In this document: piece after piece, positions 11,275 to 24,086 of the stretch | Layout: the number at the start of each line of letters is the position of its first letter | Numbering within the stretch: the stretch's first letter is position 1 | Position numbers and translations under genes: made by a program | Assembly: GCA_025267735.1 (NCBI GenBank) | Contig: CM046311.1 | Coordinates: forward strand, 25,089,020 to 25,153,019 | DNA from: Mactra quadrangularis | Taxonomy: Eukaryota; Mollusca; Bivalvia; Venerida; Mactridae | DNA: 64,000 nucleotides | Direction: 5' to 3' | The notes under the pieces: generated by a model | What the model was told of the DNA's origin: nothing | Seen by the model: only the letters and a program-made list of their open reading frames with translations | Databases searched by the model: none

Positions 11275-11505
11275 AGCTTAAAATACGATCTAAAATTTTC
11301 CGCTCGCCTGCTCGCTACTTTATATCTGGCCTTTTTCAAACGAGGTGACCTTTTCTCATCAAAATATTAATAACGAAATTGTTACGATACGTAACTTGTG
11401 CGCATCGTCTACGTCACGCAATTTGAAATGAGCCGTCCAATCGCTGACTGAATAATACCGCTGTTAGATCAGCTAGCAAACCTTGGTCTAAAAATAGAAA
11501 CGACG
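11275..11505. repeat. Dispersed repeat, copy 1 of 3
   Basis: Shares in order with 14420-14660 and 44555-44705: CGATCTA near the start, a CCGCTCGC or GCTCGC block, GTGACCTTTTCTCATCA, ACGAAATTGTTA-GATACG, TAACTTGT, TCGTCTACGTCACG, and in two copies a terminal CTAGCAAA-CTTGGTCTAAAAA. It has no coding capacity and no terminal repeats that I can see. It could be a SINE or MITE. Confidence 0.6.
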
Positions 11506-12630
11506 AAATCAAAATATAAAACTTTTGAAAACAGTAGTTTTAAGTATATTTCAGCTAAACATAATATTCCACAGCAACATTTATTTTCTATTTTATTACC
11601 TAATAAAATGAAGAATAAATATAAAAACTTTGCTAAATCTGCTATTTATATTAAGCGTGTGAAGTATTCTATCCCAATTTAAAACATGTAATGCCAAATT
11701 TGAGGGAAAATCATTGTACCGTAAATAATTAATTTGAGCTTAAGAGGTTAAGTAGTTATCATAATGATAAAATAGTACCACTTAAAGTATCAACTCCTTC
11801 TTGTAGACCATTCAGCTGGGCTGCATTATTATCCTTTAAGTGGTCGATTATTAAATTTTCTGCTGCATTTAATGTCTGACTAAAAAATGACCTTAAACTT
11901 AAAAAAACGGGGTTCGGATGGTTCCTCTGTCATTAACTCGCGTTTTCTTTGTTAATTTTTCATTTTAGAATATATAAAGTAATGCGCTGAATCGCCAAGC
12001 CCAGACCGACAGTTCGGTGCCACTATTATAACATAAAAGTAAATACATAAAGAATAATTAACAAAATACTGATTGTGATTAAAAATGTATCGTTTTGGAT
12101 ATCGCCCGAATAAGTCTCGCGCGCCCGATTTAGCGGGTTCCCTGGTGTAAAACGTCTTATTACTTTAACTCACAAGCTGGAAAAAGCACAGGTATTGTGA
12201 CCCACACATTTTATTTTACACTTTAGAGTATACTTGTCAAGCTCTTGAATAATTTCGTCAACAAGTATAAGGGCAGTGTTGCATTAATCAGACAAAAAAA
12301 TACTTACATGAATGAAAGATGCTGCTGAATATAAATCCCACAAACTATTACACTGGAGGAGCTATATCTTGCTGGATTATGCATTCAATCGACATCATCC
12401 TATAAAATAAACAAATTATTTAAACAAATTATTTAAACATTCTTACAAACATATTTACTTGGTAACATATTATCATTACACCTGAATATAATATAAGATT
12501 TCACTTTCATTAAGAATGCACTAAAATGTTCAGATTCAAAATTGTGTGCAAGTTAGCTTTATAAAAGTCCCACCCCTAAATGTTATTTTACAAGAGATTG
12601 TGCCATACACATCTGGAGCATTTTAAAAAT
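11506..12630. other. AT-rich interval without a gene
   Basis: No supported feature. Scattered short open frames only. Confidence 0.45.
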
Positions 12631-12678
12631 ACCTTTCTGTGTTGGTGCGCCGTGAAACCCAAACAAACAAACAAACAA
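12631..12678 (+). mobile_element. Ultra-short LINE insertion (3' tail only, ~48 bp)
   Basis: ACCTTTCTGTGTTGGTGCGC, then CGTGAAACCC and (AAAC)n. This is the terminal 48 bp of the LINE, lacking even the left arm of the stem-loop. It is flanked by TAAAAATA at 12624-12631 and 12679-12686, consistent with an 8-bp target-site duplication from an extremely 5'-truncated insertion. Confidence 0.75.
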
Positions 12679-13081
12679 TAAAAATATTTTGTAAAGCGGT
12701 TACAACTAAGCGTATTTAGATCATATGGTCTTGAGTCGAAATAAATTCATCATTGGTTAAAATTAAATATTTCATTAAAAAACAAACAAAAAATATCCTC
12801 CAAAACGCTACCCCTCCACCCCATCAATTTGAACGTGCTTCATCCGGATTAATCGCGGTATCAATAGCGTGAATTATCAATATTGAAGTCAGATTTCACA
12901 ACTAATGAGTAACTTTAACTAAATATTATTGCAAATCAAAAATAGTACACAGACAGCACCACAGAGGGTTTATTTAAGTCTGATCAACAATGGCAAATGG
13001 ACGAAATGATTCGGAACAAATCCAACGTGGCTTGGTGAATAAATAAAATACTCATTTATAACAATACTACATGATTGTAAT

Positions 13082-14296
13082 CACAGGCTATCGGCGTGGG
13101 TTAGGTCAATATATCCCCCCTCCTCTTTGGACCCTCTCAAGACCCATCTACAACCCAAAACCCTTTAAACACAACTTATAACACATAATTCTTAATAAAA
13201 AAAACATATCAACACATAACAAAACAATTCTCAAAAAATAAACACCACCGACACTATATACTAAGAAAAGGTATGTAACTCTCAAGCTTATTTCTGTAGA
13301 AAAACAGACATGGTTGTAATCTGTGCCTCATAGATCGGTCAATTTTTGGCCGATTTCAGTCAGCCCGAGCTTAATCAACTCAGAAATAAATATTCTTTTA
13401 AATGCCTTAAAGACCTACTGTCTATTTACAACTATCGCAGCAGTGCGAGGGTCAAAACTGCTCGAAATGCGATCTAGGACACCGTGTGACCGTTGAAATG
13501 CATTGTGCCGTAATGGATCGAATACGGTAATCTATGACAAATACCCTTTTTGTCCTTTAAAACCAGTATTGTTCAATAGATAATATAATTATTTAGTACT
13601 CACATGCGGTCGCTTCATTGAAAAATCGTTAATTTCCATGCAGTTCGCCTTTTTTCACTTTCGTTTTAGACGGGCGCTTCCATATTGAATCGCTGAACCG
13701 GAAACGGTCTAAAACGAAAGTAAACAAGTGAATGAAGGCGAACTGCACCGACAATAGCGATTTTTCATTGAAACGACCGCATGTGAGTACTAAATGATTA
13801 CATTTACCATTGAACAATACTGGTTTTAAGTGACAAAACAGAAGTTTGTCATAGTTTGCCGTATTCAACATTGACGGCACAATGCATTTCAACGGTCACA
13901 CGTTGTCCTAGATCGCATTTCGAGCAGTTTTGACCCTCGCACTGCTGCGATAGTTGTAAATAGACAGTAGGTCTTTATGGCATTTAAAAGAATATTTATT
14001 TCTGAGTTGATCAAGCTCGGGCTGACTGAAATCGGCCAAAAAATGACTGATCTATGAGGCATAGATTACAACCATGTCTGTTTTTCTACAGAAATAAGTT
14101 TGAGAGTTACATACCTTTTCTTAGTATATAGTATCGGTGTTGTTTATTTTTTGAGAATTGTTTTGTTAGGTTTTGATGTTTTTTAATAAGAATTATGAGT
14201 TATAAGATGTGTTTAAGGGGTTTTGGGTTGTAGATGGGTCTTGAGGGGGTCCAAGGAGGGGGGATATATTGACCTAACCCACGCCGATAGCCTGTG
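13082..14296. mobile_element. Foldback DNA element with 589-bp inverted arms
   Basis: The left arm (13082-13670) and right arm (13708-14296) are inverted near-copies over their whole length, leaving a 37-nt loop. The element begins CACAGGCTATCGGCGTGGG and ends with the reverse complement. It is flanked by the 8-bp direct repeat ATTGTAAT (13074-13081 and 14297-14304). No transposase frame is present, so it is non-autonomous. An 8-bp duplication fits hAT or Mutator-type mobilisation, but the superfamily is not determined. Any transcript would fold into a very long hairpin. Confidence 0.92.
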
Positions 14297-14419
14297 ATTG
14301 TAATAATTACTTACTGTGTTCAAAATAATGACATATCCTATACTGTCTTTACTAACAATCATCTGTTTCGGGAGGCTGGACAGAATATTTATTGCAAGTT
14401 TGACAAATTGTTACCAATC

Positions 14420-14660
14420 TGATTAAAACCCGATCTACAATTTTACCGCTCGCATACTCGGTAATGTAGATCTTGCCTTTTCCAAACGAAGGTCACGTTC
14501 AGGTGACCTTTTCTCATCATAATATTCATGACGAAATTGTTATGATACGTAACTTGTTTACATCGTCTACGTCACGAAATTTAAACTGAGCCACCCAATC
14601 GCAGCCTGTGAATATTACCGCGGTTAAATTGACTAGCAAAACTTGGTCTAAAAACAAATT
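14420..14660. repeat. Dispersed repeat, copy 2 of 3
   Basis: Same order of blocks as 11275-11505, ending CTAGCAAAACTTGGTCTAAAAA. It lies about 115 bp to the right of the foldback element. Confidence 0.6.
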
Positions 14661-16924
14661 GTTACCCATCGTTGTAACTATGTTCAATATAGACTCAATC
14701 GTTAATCAGCGGTCATGTGTGTTTTATGTAGCAGGTCAAACACACCTAAAACACGGAGTCATCTCAACTATGTAAAGAAACTATTATTAGGTCCCAAGTC
14801 GAAACATTTGAACTGAGACGAGACGTTTTACGAATCAAACAATGCCGCCATGTTTACTCACAACTGATTCGGGCAAGTTTTCTCCCTTGCTTCGTTAGCA
14901 ACGGACGCCATATTCAGGGGAGATCAGTTATGTTGAACCTTTGAAAATCGGGGTTTTAATAAAGAAATTAGGTACCAGACCCCTTTTGGAAGTGTCAACT
15001 TTAAAGGTCCATGATCTAATAACGTATTATTCTTTTAAATAAGTAAAAGAAACACATACTTATAGACCCCCCTGTTGTATTCTACTTTAAGTCATCAATA
15101 TTCAAAATGGGTTGGTGGTTCAGTGGTTCGAAAGAAGTTAACAATCTTCTTGACCACAGTTTTTGCACATTTCTCTTAGTTCTCAACAACATCCTTAGGG
15201 ACGTCTTGATCGGCAGTAATTATATCAAAAACATCCAACCTCGTATCCGAACACTTAAACTGCCTTATTCCATTTTTCAACACGCAGGATGTCTCTGCCT
15301 TTATATTATGATTATTAAAGAGTTCTTCTCACTGGCCAATATTATTTTTCCACCTCTGAGAAGGGTCGAATTTTTTTTTATAATACTCATTTTACAAGGT
15401 ATTTAGAGCTGAAATAGCTATAAATATGATACTGCATTGTAGCATATATAAATGACAAATCTGGCAAATTCTTTCCTACATTTTAATTAATTAAAATGCC
15501 CATGGACAAATTGTTTATTTCTCCTTACCTACATGTGTATGACTTAACTCATAATCAAAGTAAAAAAATATTTTAAAACAACACTTATTTAATTACAATG
15601 ACCATTTCTTAATATGAAAGAGTGCATCAATTACGTCATTTTGACATAATTAAGGAAAAGTTCAGGTTTAACTTAGACAATCTAAACTATTAAATTTGCG
15701 ATTTTCCTGTTCTGTGGAAGAAACTGCGCAGCTTTGAATAAATCTTTTGTTTGTCGCTGGAGCACATAAATACCGGCATATCAAGTTGTTAATTCTTTTT
15801 TGACAAAGCCTCTTGATATTTGCAAAAACTGCCAAAAATCAACAAAAAATGTTTTTTTTGTGTCTAAAACTAGATAAAACTAAAAATAGACACGTCAAAC
15901 CAAACTCCCCGCAGCGGTTATCTCCCTTTATCAAATCAATAATTAAGTAGCAAAGCGTGACTTAAGCACTGTGAGGAGTTTGCTAAAGCCCGTGCTTGCA
16001 CGGGCTCCCATCTATAAAATATAAGTATCAGCTAATGTAGATCTACATGACCAGCTTAATTTAATTTTGCTTCAAAATATTTACTTTCGCTCTGGCATGA
16101 TTTCAAATAATACTCTTTAAATTCAATAAATTATTAATTTTTTTACAACTCTTGATCTATATTTATAACCTTCATAGGTTCATGTTTATTTAAAAATAAA
16201 AAATTTTCTTATGCAATTATCTTTATACATTTCAGAGACGTCATTTCCGATTTATAGAAAATAAAATCTTGGCTGAGCCATTTAACCAACCACACTTCTC
16301 CCGATCTTGTTAAACGGTTAAGAAAAACAAAAATGATTTTCTCGAAAATAAACGTAATATACTAATGGACAAAAGTCTTGTTCGGTCTACAAAAACCATC
16401 ATATCTTTTTTGTTTGTTATTGCACACTCATACATTTAGTATCGTTAGAAAGATAATATTTATATGCATTGAATAAAAAAAAGAATTGTGAAATTTGAGC
16501 CAGTTTTGTTGGTACAGTAATGTGTTGAAAATTGACATAGAGGATTTGCAAGTTACAAATGAATGCGTTGAGTCAGTTTTAAATGAAACATTTTTTTCAA
16601 TAGTGTGTGTGTGACCCTCATTAACCCAAATAAATTTTCATGTCATCCGGCTAGATTCCTTCGCAAACTTGTCGCATCGATGCGTAAAAGGGCACCGAAC
16701 ACACTATTGAAAAAAAATTTTCAATTCAAAACTGACTCAACGGAACAATATTTTGACACACTACCTTTAATATATGCAGATTGTCAAGAGTTTTACATGT
16801 CTAACAACCTGTAGATTGTTTCAAAGTAACAATAAAGATGAAAATACATTCAGTGATTGTGACGTTGGTGATTTCTTAATCTCAAAAGATCCAAAATTGA
16901 ACAAGTAAATCTGTGAGCTAATGC
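14661..16924. other. Gene-free interval with one perfect palindrome
   Basis: No gene recognised. The open frames at 15107-15406 and 16605-16814 lack motifs or relatives in the window. AGCCCGTGCTTGCACGGGCT at 15987-16006 is a perfect 9-bp inverted repeat with a 2-nt loop. Confidence 0.5.
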
Positions 16925-16933
16925 TCACAAGTG

Positions 16934-17172
16934 ATACCCCCGCCAAAATCTAAAAATATGCGACAAACAGGAAGTAGATGAGCAAGGAGCATGAAATCGC
17001 TTTACACCACATGGGACTATGGGATGAAGCAATGTGCAAAGTTTAGGCTGCTGCATGTCATATTTGCTGAGAAAACTGCGACGGAAATTTTGTAACGGAC
17101 GGACGGACAGACGCACGCATGCACGGACAAGGGTAAAACAGTATACCCCCCTCTTCTTCGAAGCGGGGGTAT
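16934..17172. mobile_element. Small element bounded by ATACCCCCGC inverted ends
   Basis: ATACCCCCGC at 16934-16943 is the exact reverse complement of GCGGGGGTAT at 17163-17172; length 239 bp. Inside near the right end are a GGACGGACGGACAGACG run and a second stem (TATACCCCCC against CGGGGGTATA). No coding capacity. It looks like a MITE or foldback-type repeat; related ends occur at 716-747. No target duplication could be assigned. Confidence 0.65.
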
Positions 17173-17399
17173 AAAAATAGTATTTTCACACAATGAATTA
17201 GATATATATGAACATCTTGTGACCAGCTATCAAAAATGTTAATAAAAATCAGAACAGATCTACTTGTAACTCATATTCTTTTTCAAAAAATGGCAATAAA
17301 AGCATAGCTTTTTATCTTTATTTTGTGGTGACATTCATCCATACCCTGGACCTTGCCCAGATAGATCTTCTAACAATCAACATGATAACAACCATACAT

Positions 17400-18370
17400 T
17401 TGGATGTTTTGAGAAACGTGGTCTCCATTTCCTACACTTGAATGTTAGAAGTTCACTTCCCAAGATTGATTAAATTAGATTACTAGCCAACAAATGTAAA
17501 GCTGCATGTATTTGTTTGACTGAAACTTGGTTAGATGACAGTGTGTTCAACTCTGAGATTTCAATTGATAATTACAACATAGTGAGAAATGATAGAAATA
17601 GACATGGAGGCGATGTTCTTATATATAGTTATATTCAAGATGACTTTTCTTTCGAAAATCTACATAATAATGAACTTGAATCTATCTGGATTGAACTACT
17701 TCTTCAGAAAACTAAACCTATTATATGTGGTTGTCTCTATAGACCTCCTAAACAAATGACGTTTTATGATTTATAGGAAAATCTTTGCCTGTCAAATTCA
17801 TGTTATAATGAAAAGAATGTATTGTATTAGGTGATCTCAACACCGATGTTTCTAAGTCAAACAGCAATAGTTTATATTAAAGTCATTTAAGTCTTTTATT
17901 GATATGTTTAGTTTTACTCAACTGATATCTGATTTTACAAGAATCTGTGATAAATCATCTTATTTTAGTATCTGATGAATATAAAATTAAATAGAGTGGC
18001 GTTTTAAATGTTGGTATAAGTGGCCATTCTGCTGTGTTCTGTACTAAGACAGTAACAAAAGAGGCTATAAATAAGCATAAAAACATCAAAGTAAGACCAC
18101 TCAAAAAATATTCCAAAGATTCATTCTCGGCCAATTTAATAAATACTGACTGGTCATCCGTACTGATGTGAGTGATAATGTAAATGACTTTTGAGTGATA
18201 ATGTAAATGACTTTTGAGTGATAATGTAAATGAAGCATGGTCAAATTTTAAGTCTTTATTTTTAGATGTCATAGACAATATTCCCCCAGTAAGGGAATTA
18301 AGAATCAAACAGAGAACAGCACCTTAGATCACAAGTGAAATTTTAAGTGGCATACAAAATAGGGATTTCA
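17400..18370 (+). pseudogene. Decayed LINE endonuclease region (CR1/L2-like)
   Basis: The translation shows an APE-endonuclease N-terminus in broken frames. GLHFLHLNVRS (about 17425) is followed by CICLTETWLDD (about 17508-17540), RHGGDVLIY, then IICGCLYRPPK (17730-17760) and, after a stop, a GDLNTD block near 17830. A later stretch (about 17950-18330) includes VGISGHSA and IKQRTAP, as in the segment that links endonuclease to RT. Several stops and frameshifts are present, and the RT is absent. These motifs belong to a different LINE lineage from copies A and B, most likely CR1/L2-like. Confidence 0.7.
18171..18234 (+). repeat. 23-bp tandem triplication
   Basis: AGTGATAATGTAAATGACTTTTG occurs at 18171-18193 and 18194-18216, and a partial third copy at 18217-18233. 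It lies inside the decayed LINE endonuclease region and adds to its inactivation. Confidence 0.85.
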
Positions 18371-18557
18371 AACATTAAAGATAAAACTGATATGCCAATA
18401 TATGTAATGTGAGGTGTAATGTTTTAGATTTTAAAGTTTCATGTAATTTTAATTCGATACTTTCAATAAGAATATTGTCTGAACTACGATTTTTATGGCC
18501 AATTATACAGGTAAAGATTTTTAAAAAAATGATAAAATTTTTATTAATACTATTTCA

Positions 18558-19222
18558 TGTGTTTATGTATTGTATCTAGCATTTGCAAGTTCGATTTACG
18601 TGCTGATCCATACACAATAGACCCATAATCTAGTTTTGAACGAACAAGACCCCTGTATAATTTAGGTAATGCTTGGGAATTAGATCCTCAATCAGTATGT
18701 GAAAGTACTTTAAGTAGGTTTAAAGCTTTACTACATTTTTTAGAGACTTTAAGTGTGGAATGAAAGAGAGTTTTTATCAAATGTAACGCTTAAAAATTTA
18801 GCTATATTTACAACAGGTATTTTTGAGCCTGAAATGTAAAGTTCAGGATCATTATGATGCTTTAAAACAGTAATTTCACGATGCAGAATTGGTCATACTA
18901 GATTAACACATTCATACCTTCTCAAAAGAGAAGAAGCACCTAAATCCATACCATGTGACGAGCATTTCAATGTAAAACTAATTCTCCTTGACTGTCAGGA
19001 TCTTAAATACATTCGTGACAAACATTTTAAAGTAAACTCATTTAAAGAACTTTTTGAATCTGTACCATCATATGCTATACTTAACTTTTTGAAAGAAATG
19101 AATGTTTATAATAAGGATTTTTCTATCATTAATATTGTTTGAATTATAAGTATCATTAATAGCTTTCGGCGCGATATGACCTTTCTGTGTTGGTGCGCCG
19201 TAAACCCCAAACAAACAAACAT
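18558..19222 (+). mobile_element. LINE fragment with 5' inversion
   Basis: The left part (about 18558-18868) is the reverse complement of the copy A/B ORF2 segment equivalent to copy A 8830-9135, just after the RT core. At about 18870-18880 it switches to sense sequence equivalent to copy A ~10100 onward, running through the ORF2 C-terminus, stem-loop and CAAA tail to about 19222. Antisense then sense with the intervening ~0.96 kb missing is the arrangement expected from twin-primed reverse transcription. The sense 3' part resembles copy B rather than copy A. Confidence 0.85.
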
Positions 19223-19369
19223 ACACTAATAAATTATTGAGGCTTAAAAGAATATAACTGTTATATATTACTTCTGCTTGTAAAGTTTAAAGTCTGGAAC
19301 TAATGTATTCTATATATATATATTACTATATATATAAACATATGTATTAAAGACAAATTGCTAACACTG

Positions 19370-21140
19370 CAAATAATGAAAATACAATATTGCACACAGA
19401 CGAGGCATCAAAGTACGGACATAAATGGGGTGATTTTGGCACTAGGGATAATGAAGAACTTTATACATTGCTAGGTTTAAGAGAAATGGCAACAAAGTCA
19501 AGCAAAGACGCTCTTATATCTTTTCAAGATATTTTGAAAGACATAGATGATACATGTATTTCTCAAAGTTATTCAGCTGGCAATAATATTTAACTAACAT
19601 CAAGAACACTACGAGTGATCGGGCTGCAACAGAAACTAAGGTTAATGAACTGCTTGCCCAATATAGAGAGGAAATTCTCCCTCAGGTAATACATAATGTG
19701 TGAAGATGAAAATCAGTCACTGTCTCGCATGACATTTTTCTGTGGTTTACACACACTTGTCCATATGGCTGATGTGTCACAAAAGTCGATATATGAAACA
19801 GAAAAGTTACATTTTGATAATAACATTCCTATTCAGGAGAAAAATTTTGAAAAGCATGGTCAACGAGGCACAATATGTTTGATTATGACAGCTTGTAAAG
19901 CCTTTGCTAGGCGAGGCGACCAAAAACGGTTGCCATGGACATTTTATGACCTTTATATCTGACTTTTTAAAACACAATAAGATTGCTTTTCCATTACAAC
20001 CATTGCGTGGTAATCGCTTTAATTTATTATTTACTAATGCAGGTCAAATATACTATTTTCTAAAACACATGTTAGAATTTTTAGATAAAACACCAAATTT
20101 GAATTCACTGATGGCATCACTTATGTTTGGCTTTAAGCAACCATTTTTTTATTGCCGGTCTCAAGGCGTTGGGCTTAGTATCAAACTATATTACAACACC
20201 ACTTTGGCATGTATTGGAAGACAAAAATATTTCAATAGCCGAAATGAACATCTAAAATCTAGAATTACTGAAATACCTTGAAGACTGTACCTTAAATTTA
20301 GATGACTTTATTGAAGGCAACATATTACTGTTTGACATGTTTGTGAATTATGACATGGTTCATTGAGATTGGCTGAGAATGATTGTCATTTAATAGTCAT
20401 CTTATCTACTCTACTTCCTGCATTCGCAATACTTATTCAGAAACAATATGGGGATCATTTGCAAGGAGGACGGCTTAGTAAAATTAATAAAGCTGAAACA
20501 ATTAGTACCGACAAGCACAACAAATATCCGGAAAGAGTTTTTTCATATGTCGATAACTTTTTACATCAAAACCTAATGTGACATCACTAGTGACTGAATC
20601 ACACATCACATTCAGTCTGAGCAAAACTGGAGAATGGCTTCAACAGCAAATTAATCCTTGTATATTAATAAAAGAATGTCGAAAAGAAGTTAAAATAGAG
20701 AAATTAAAGTTTAAACGAAGGGAAGAACAAATAAAAGCAAAAAGATAGGAAAAAAATTCGAAGAATTCCGTAAAAAAGAGGAGACAGAAAGAAAACGGAT
20801 ACAGAAGCTAGAGAGACAAACTGTAGATATGACTTTTTATGGATTATGGCAAACAGAAGAGCAAATGAATACTAAACTAAGTGAGATTAGATCAAAGGGA
20901 GAGCAAGAAGAGGCATTAAGGGTCCAATTAAGATTCAGAAAGAATGTTTTAAAGCAAAATGCTGATTCAAGTGTCTATTCTTTCAGTAAAATTGTTTGTG
21001 AAAAGCGAACACCTTTAACCGTACATGTATTAAAAGCCAATGTATTGAAACTGATAAATGATGCGCGATGTATTCCGACACCTGATCAATCAGGTTATAT
21101 GTTAGTAGGAAAAAATATTGAACAGATTTATTGAAGATGG
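19370..21140 (+). pseudogene. Broken gene of a multicopy family, function unknown
   Basis: At least five coding pieces lie in order on the plus strand. LHTDEASKYGHKWGDFG (about 19391) leads into TLLGLREMATKSSKDA. SDRAATETKVNELL (about 19615) comes next. MTFFCGLHTLVHMAD (19730), TACKAFARRGDQKR (19890), PLQPLRGNRFNLLF (20000) and CRSQGVGL (20155) follow. A Lys/Glu-rich coiled-coil-like region (20650-20830) precedes FYGLWQTEEQMNTKLSEI and EALRVQLRFRKNVLKQ (20830-20965). Stops and frameshifts separate them. I recall similar proteins as multicopy uncharacterised genes in cnidarian and mollusc genomes, but know of no established function; a transposon-encoded protein is one possibility. Clearly inactive here. 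Confidence 0.6.
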
Positions 21141-21564
21141 TAATACTAAATGGGACACAGACAGAGTTATTTCACAGGTATCAATGCTGTTACATATGTG
21201 AGAATAAAGTTTAATTACGCATTCATGAAGTATTGATTGGTTTAATTCTCAGGAAAATCACTTGATCTTTCTTTCATGTTACAATACAATTAACATATCT
21301 TTTTCCCAGGGTTCCCATGTTGGTTTAATGTTTTATATGATGGTGATGATGACATATACACCGCACGACTAGGCGAAGAGTATGCTGAGGGTGATGTATT
21401 AATAAATGTTTAAGGATTAGGAAGTATTAAGAAGTATGAGTAATGTATATTTAGTAAATAGTTCCATACATATATGACAAGGAAGCATAAGATCTTATTT
21501 TAATATCAAAGCTCTGAAGTCGGTACTCTGGTATTACCAGAAATATTGACATTGTGTATAATAT
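21141..21564. other. Interval without a gene
   Basis: Short spacer between the broken gene and the LTR element. No supported feature. Confidence 0.5.
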
Positions 21565-22590
21565 TGTTGCGACCAAGGCTATATTTTTATAACGGACAAT
21601 GAGGTAGCGTGTTCCTATAAACCTGGCCACAACAATAGTTGGTTCATTCCTTTTAAAAGAATGAACTTTTTCTTACTAAAATAAGACGAAGAGTTTATTA
21701 AACGTTTTATGATAATATATAACTATTTATTATCCATTATAAATTAATTCTATCGTTTATAATATACATCCATATACATTTACTTGCAAATACAACATGC
21801 AATTCTACAATATTAGAATCAATACACTATCATTACATCTACAGATTACTTAATTGAGAGCTCCTACTTAAAAATTTAGTGAGTCAGTCCTACAGTTATT
21901 TCCCTTTTATTTAAACCAAAGATCTCTTTAATAGATCAACTTATCATAAGAATATATTTATAAATAGTTAAAACGCACTTTTCCATTGGAAATGATGGTA
22001 AAAATCACAAGTGTCTATTTTCTCGCTCTCAGACTGACTGTCTGACAACTGACGGACCTGGCTATCTATACTTAACCAAAAATCTGCGAGATTCGCGGAA
22101 TTATGCAGAAAACGGCAGAATAACGTTGCGGACGTTACGCTAAAACGGCGTAATCTAAGGCAGAATTCCGCCCGCCTTGCGTAAATAACATGCAGAAATC
22201 GTTAAATTATATTAAACGTACACATTTTTAAAGTCGCCATCTTTACAATGTAAGACTTTAAAATAAAACAGAAGTAAATCTCGATGACATTTACAAAAAC
22301 TGGAGTTCGTCTGAATTTTAATAATACACTAATTGATGACGAAATACGCAAACTCCGGTGACGTCATACACAAGTAAAATGGCTACTCACTAAGCGGGAG
22401 CGATTTATTAAACAATAACAATGGATTTTACATAGTAAATATGTGTTAAATACTGTGATCGGACTTATTAAATTCATTAGCATTACGTGAGTAAAGTTTA
22501 CACTAAGCGTGATTTAACACATCTTCGTATTAACAGTCGAACTTGATAAAAAACTAAAGTTTAAAATGTAAACAAATCCCGATCCCTACA
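21565..22590 (-). repeat. 3' LTR (left copy)
   Basis: Minus-strand 3' LTR, 1,026 bp, starting TGTAGGGATCGGG and ending GGTCGCAACA. A minus-strand AATAAA lies near 21905. Relative to the right copy it carries an extra ~15 bp near 22045 and lacks a ~44-bp block. Confidence 0.82.
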
Positions 22591-22593
22591 TTA

Positions 22594-22604
22594 CCCCCCC
22601 CCCC
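22594..22604 (-). other. Polypurine tract
   Basis: Eleven consecutive C on the plus strand (G on the coding strand), followed on the minus strand by TAA and then the LTR start TGTAGGG. This is the position and composition expected of the plus-strand primer. Confidence 0.7.
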
Positions 22605-22619
22605 GGCACTTAATTTTGT

Positions 22620-24080
22620 GTCCTCACAAAAATACTTATAAAACAAATAACAATACAGGATAATATACATACTTGGGACTAAGTATCAAGGATCCATACA
22701 TACTACATAAAATCATTTATACATCAATTAACACTAATTAATCAATACTTAACAATAACAGTATATCCACTTAACAATTAATCCTTAACTATAAATATCA
22801 ATAATATCAATAACACTACTAATCAGCAAAAATATCATACATACATTATTTCATAAATTACAATAAATAAATTATCACATATCAATATTCATAACAACAA
22901 TAATATCACTTCAAAATAATTATATGATCTAACAATAATATTTAACAATTTAAAGTATTAACAAACAATAACAATGACAAAAGATGTGATATAGAAAAAT
23001 GGTGGAATGTCCCTTTAATACCTATAATTAACAAGTGGCATTGCACCTTTAATAGCTAAAGCATGCCAAGTACACCTTAGAAATACCCTATTTATATATA
23101 TGTACCTTAAACAATGACTTAACAAAATATTTCATACAATTAATACACCTTAAATCAAGCAGTCAATTCATGTGCAATCTTAAATGAGACATCTTATATG
23201 CAGGCACATGTTTCATTAACAATAATACTCTCACATAGAATTCATCACTACTCCATAACAAAATATAGACTCATAAAGTATTTCAATGATAATTCCAGCG
23301 ATACCATATCAGTTAAACAATTACAACTATAAAGTCTTAAAAATTAAGCATCATATTCATATGTCAGTACATACTGAAAACATACACAAACAGTATTACT
23401 GTATTCCATGGCACTTGTAGGACACCGTGATATACATCTTAATAAAATAAAATACATAATTAGACTGGCAATACATGTTGCATAACACAATGACTCTACG
23501 CTAGTCACTATACAATAGGTCAGTTTTTGGCTTAAACAAATGACATTACATTAATTATACAGTGTTGAATTATTTCAATGGTATTAATGGTACACCTTAA
23601 CAATCTAAAATAACACATATTGAGAAGTACAATATTTGTAAATAATTAATGTCATATACACCATATTACAATACACCATAAGATCAAAAATGAACCTTGT
23701 TATCATATAATATTGCAATTATAGAGATGGCATTAACAATACACCATAAGATCTAGAATAAAACATGATATCATTAATATTTGAATTATATAGGTGGCAT
23801 TAACAATACACCATAAGATCTAAAATAACACATGTTATAAAGCAAAAAGGAGATAACCTCAAATATCAATTACTGTAAGCAACATGCACATTACATCATT
23901 GAGTCAGGTGCACTTAATAGCAAAATCAGTACCACACAGAAATAAACATGACAAGTAAGGAGAACTCACTAAATGATACATCAATAGAATTATACAAATT
24001 TTCAGTCTGCACAACAAAATACTAAACTGAACAATCAGTTGTGACATGGTAGTACATGTATATGAAAACTTCAATAGCGG
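22620..24080. other. AT-rich non-coding interior of the LTR element
   Basis: Low-complexity AT-rich sequence with no open frame of note, between the polypurine tract and the 3' end of the poly-serine ORF. It includes the ~73-bp minisatellite described separately. Confidence 0.6.
23585..23835. repeat. Degenerate ~73-bp minisatellite inside the LTR element
   Basis: ACAATACACCATAAGATC recurs at about 23665, 23737 and 23810. A weaker unit near 23590 has GGTACACCTTAACAATCTAA. The spacers are similar AT-rich sequences. Confidence 0.65.
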
Positions 24081-24086
24081 TAATGC

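Noticed and set aside
17955..18308. 117-codon open frame on the minus strand
   Set aside because: It is the shadow of the decayed plus-strand LINE endonuclease region.
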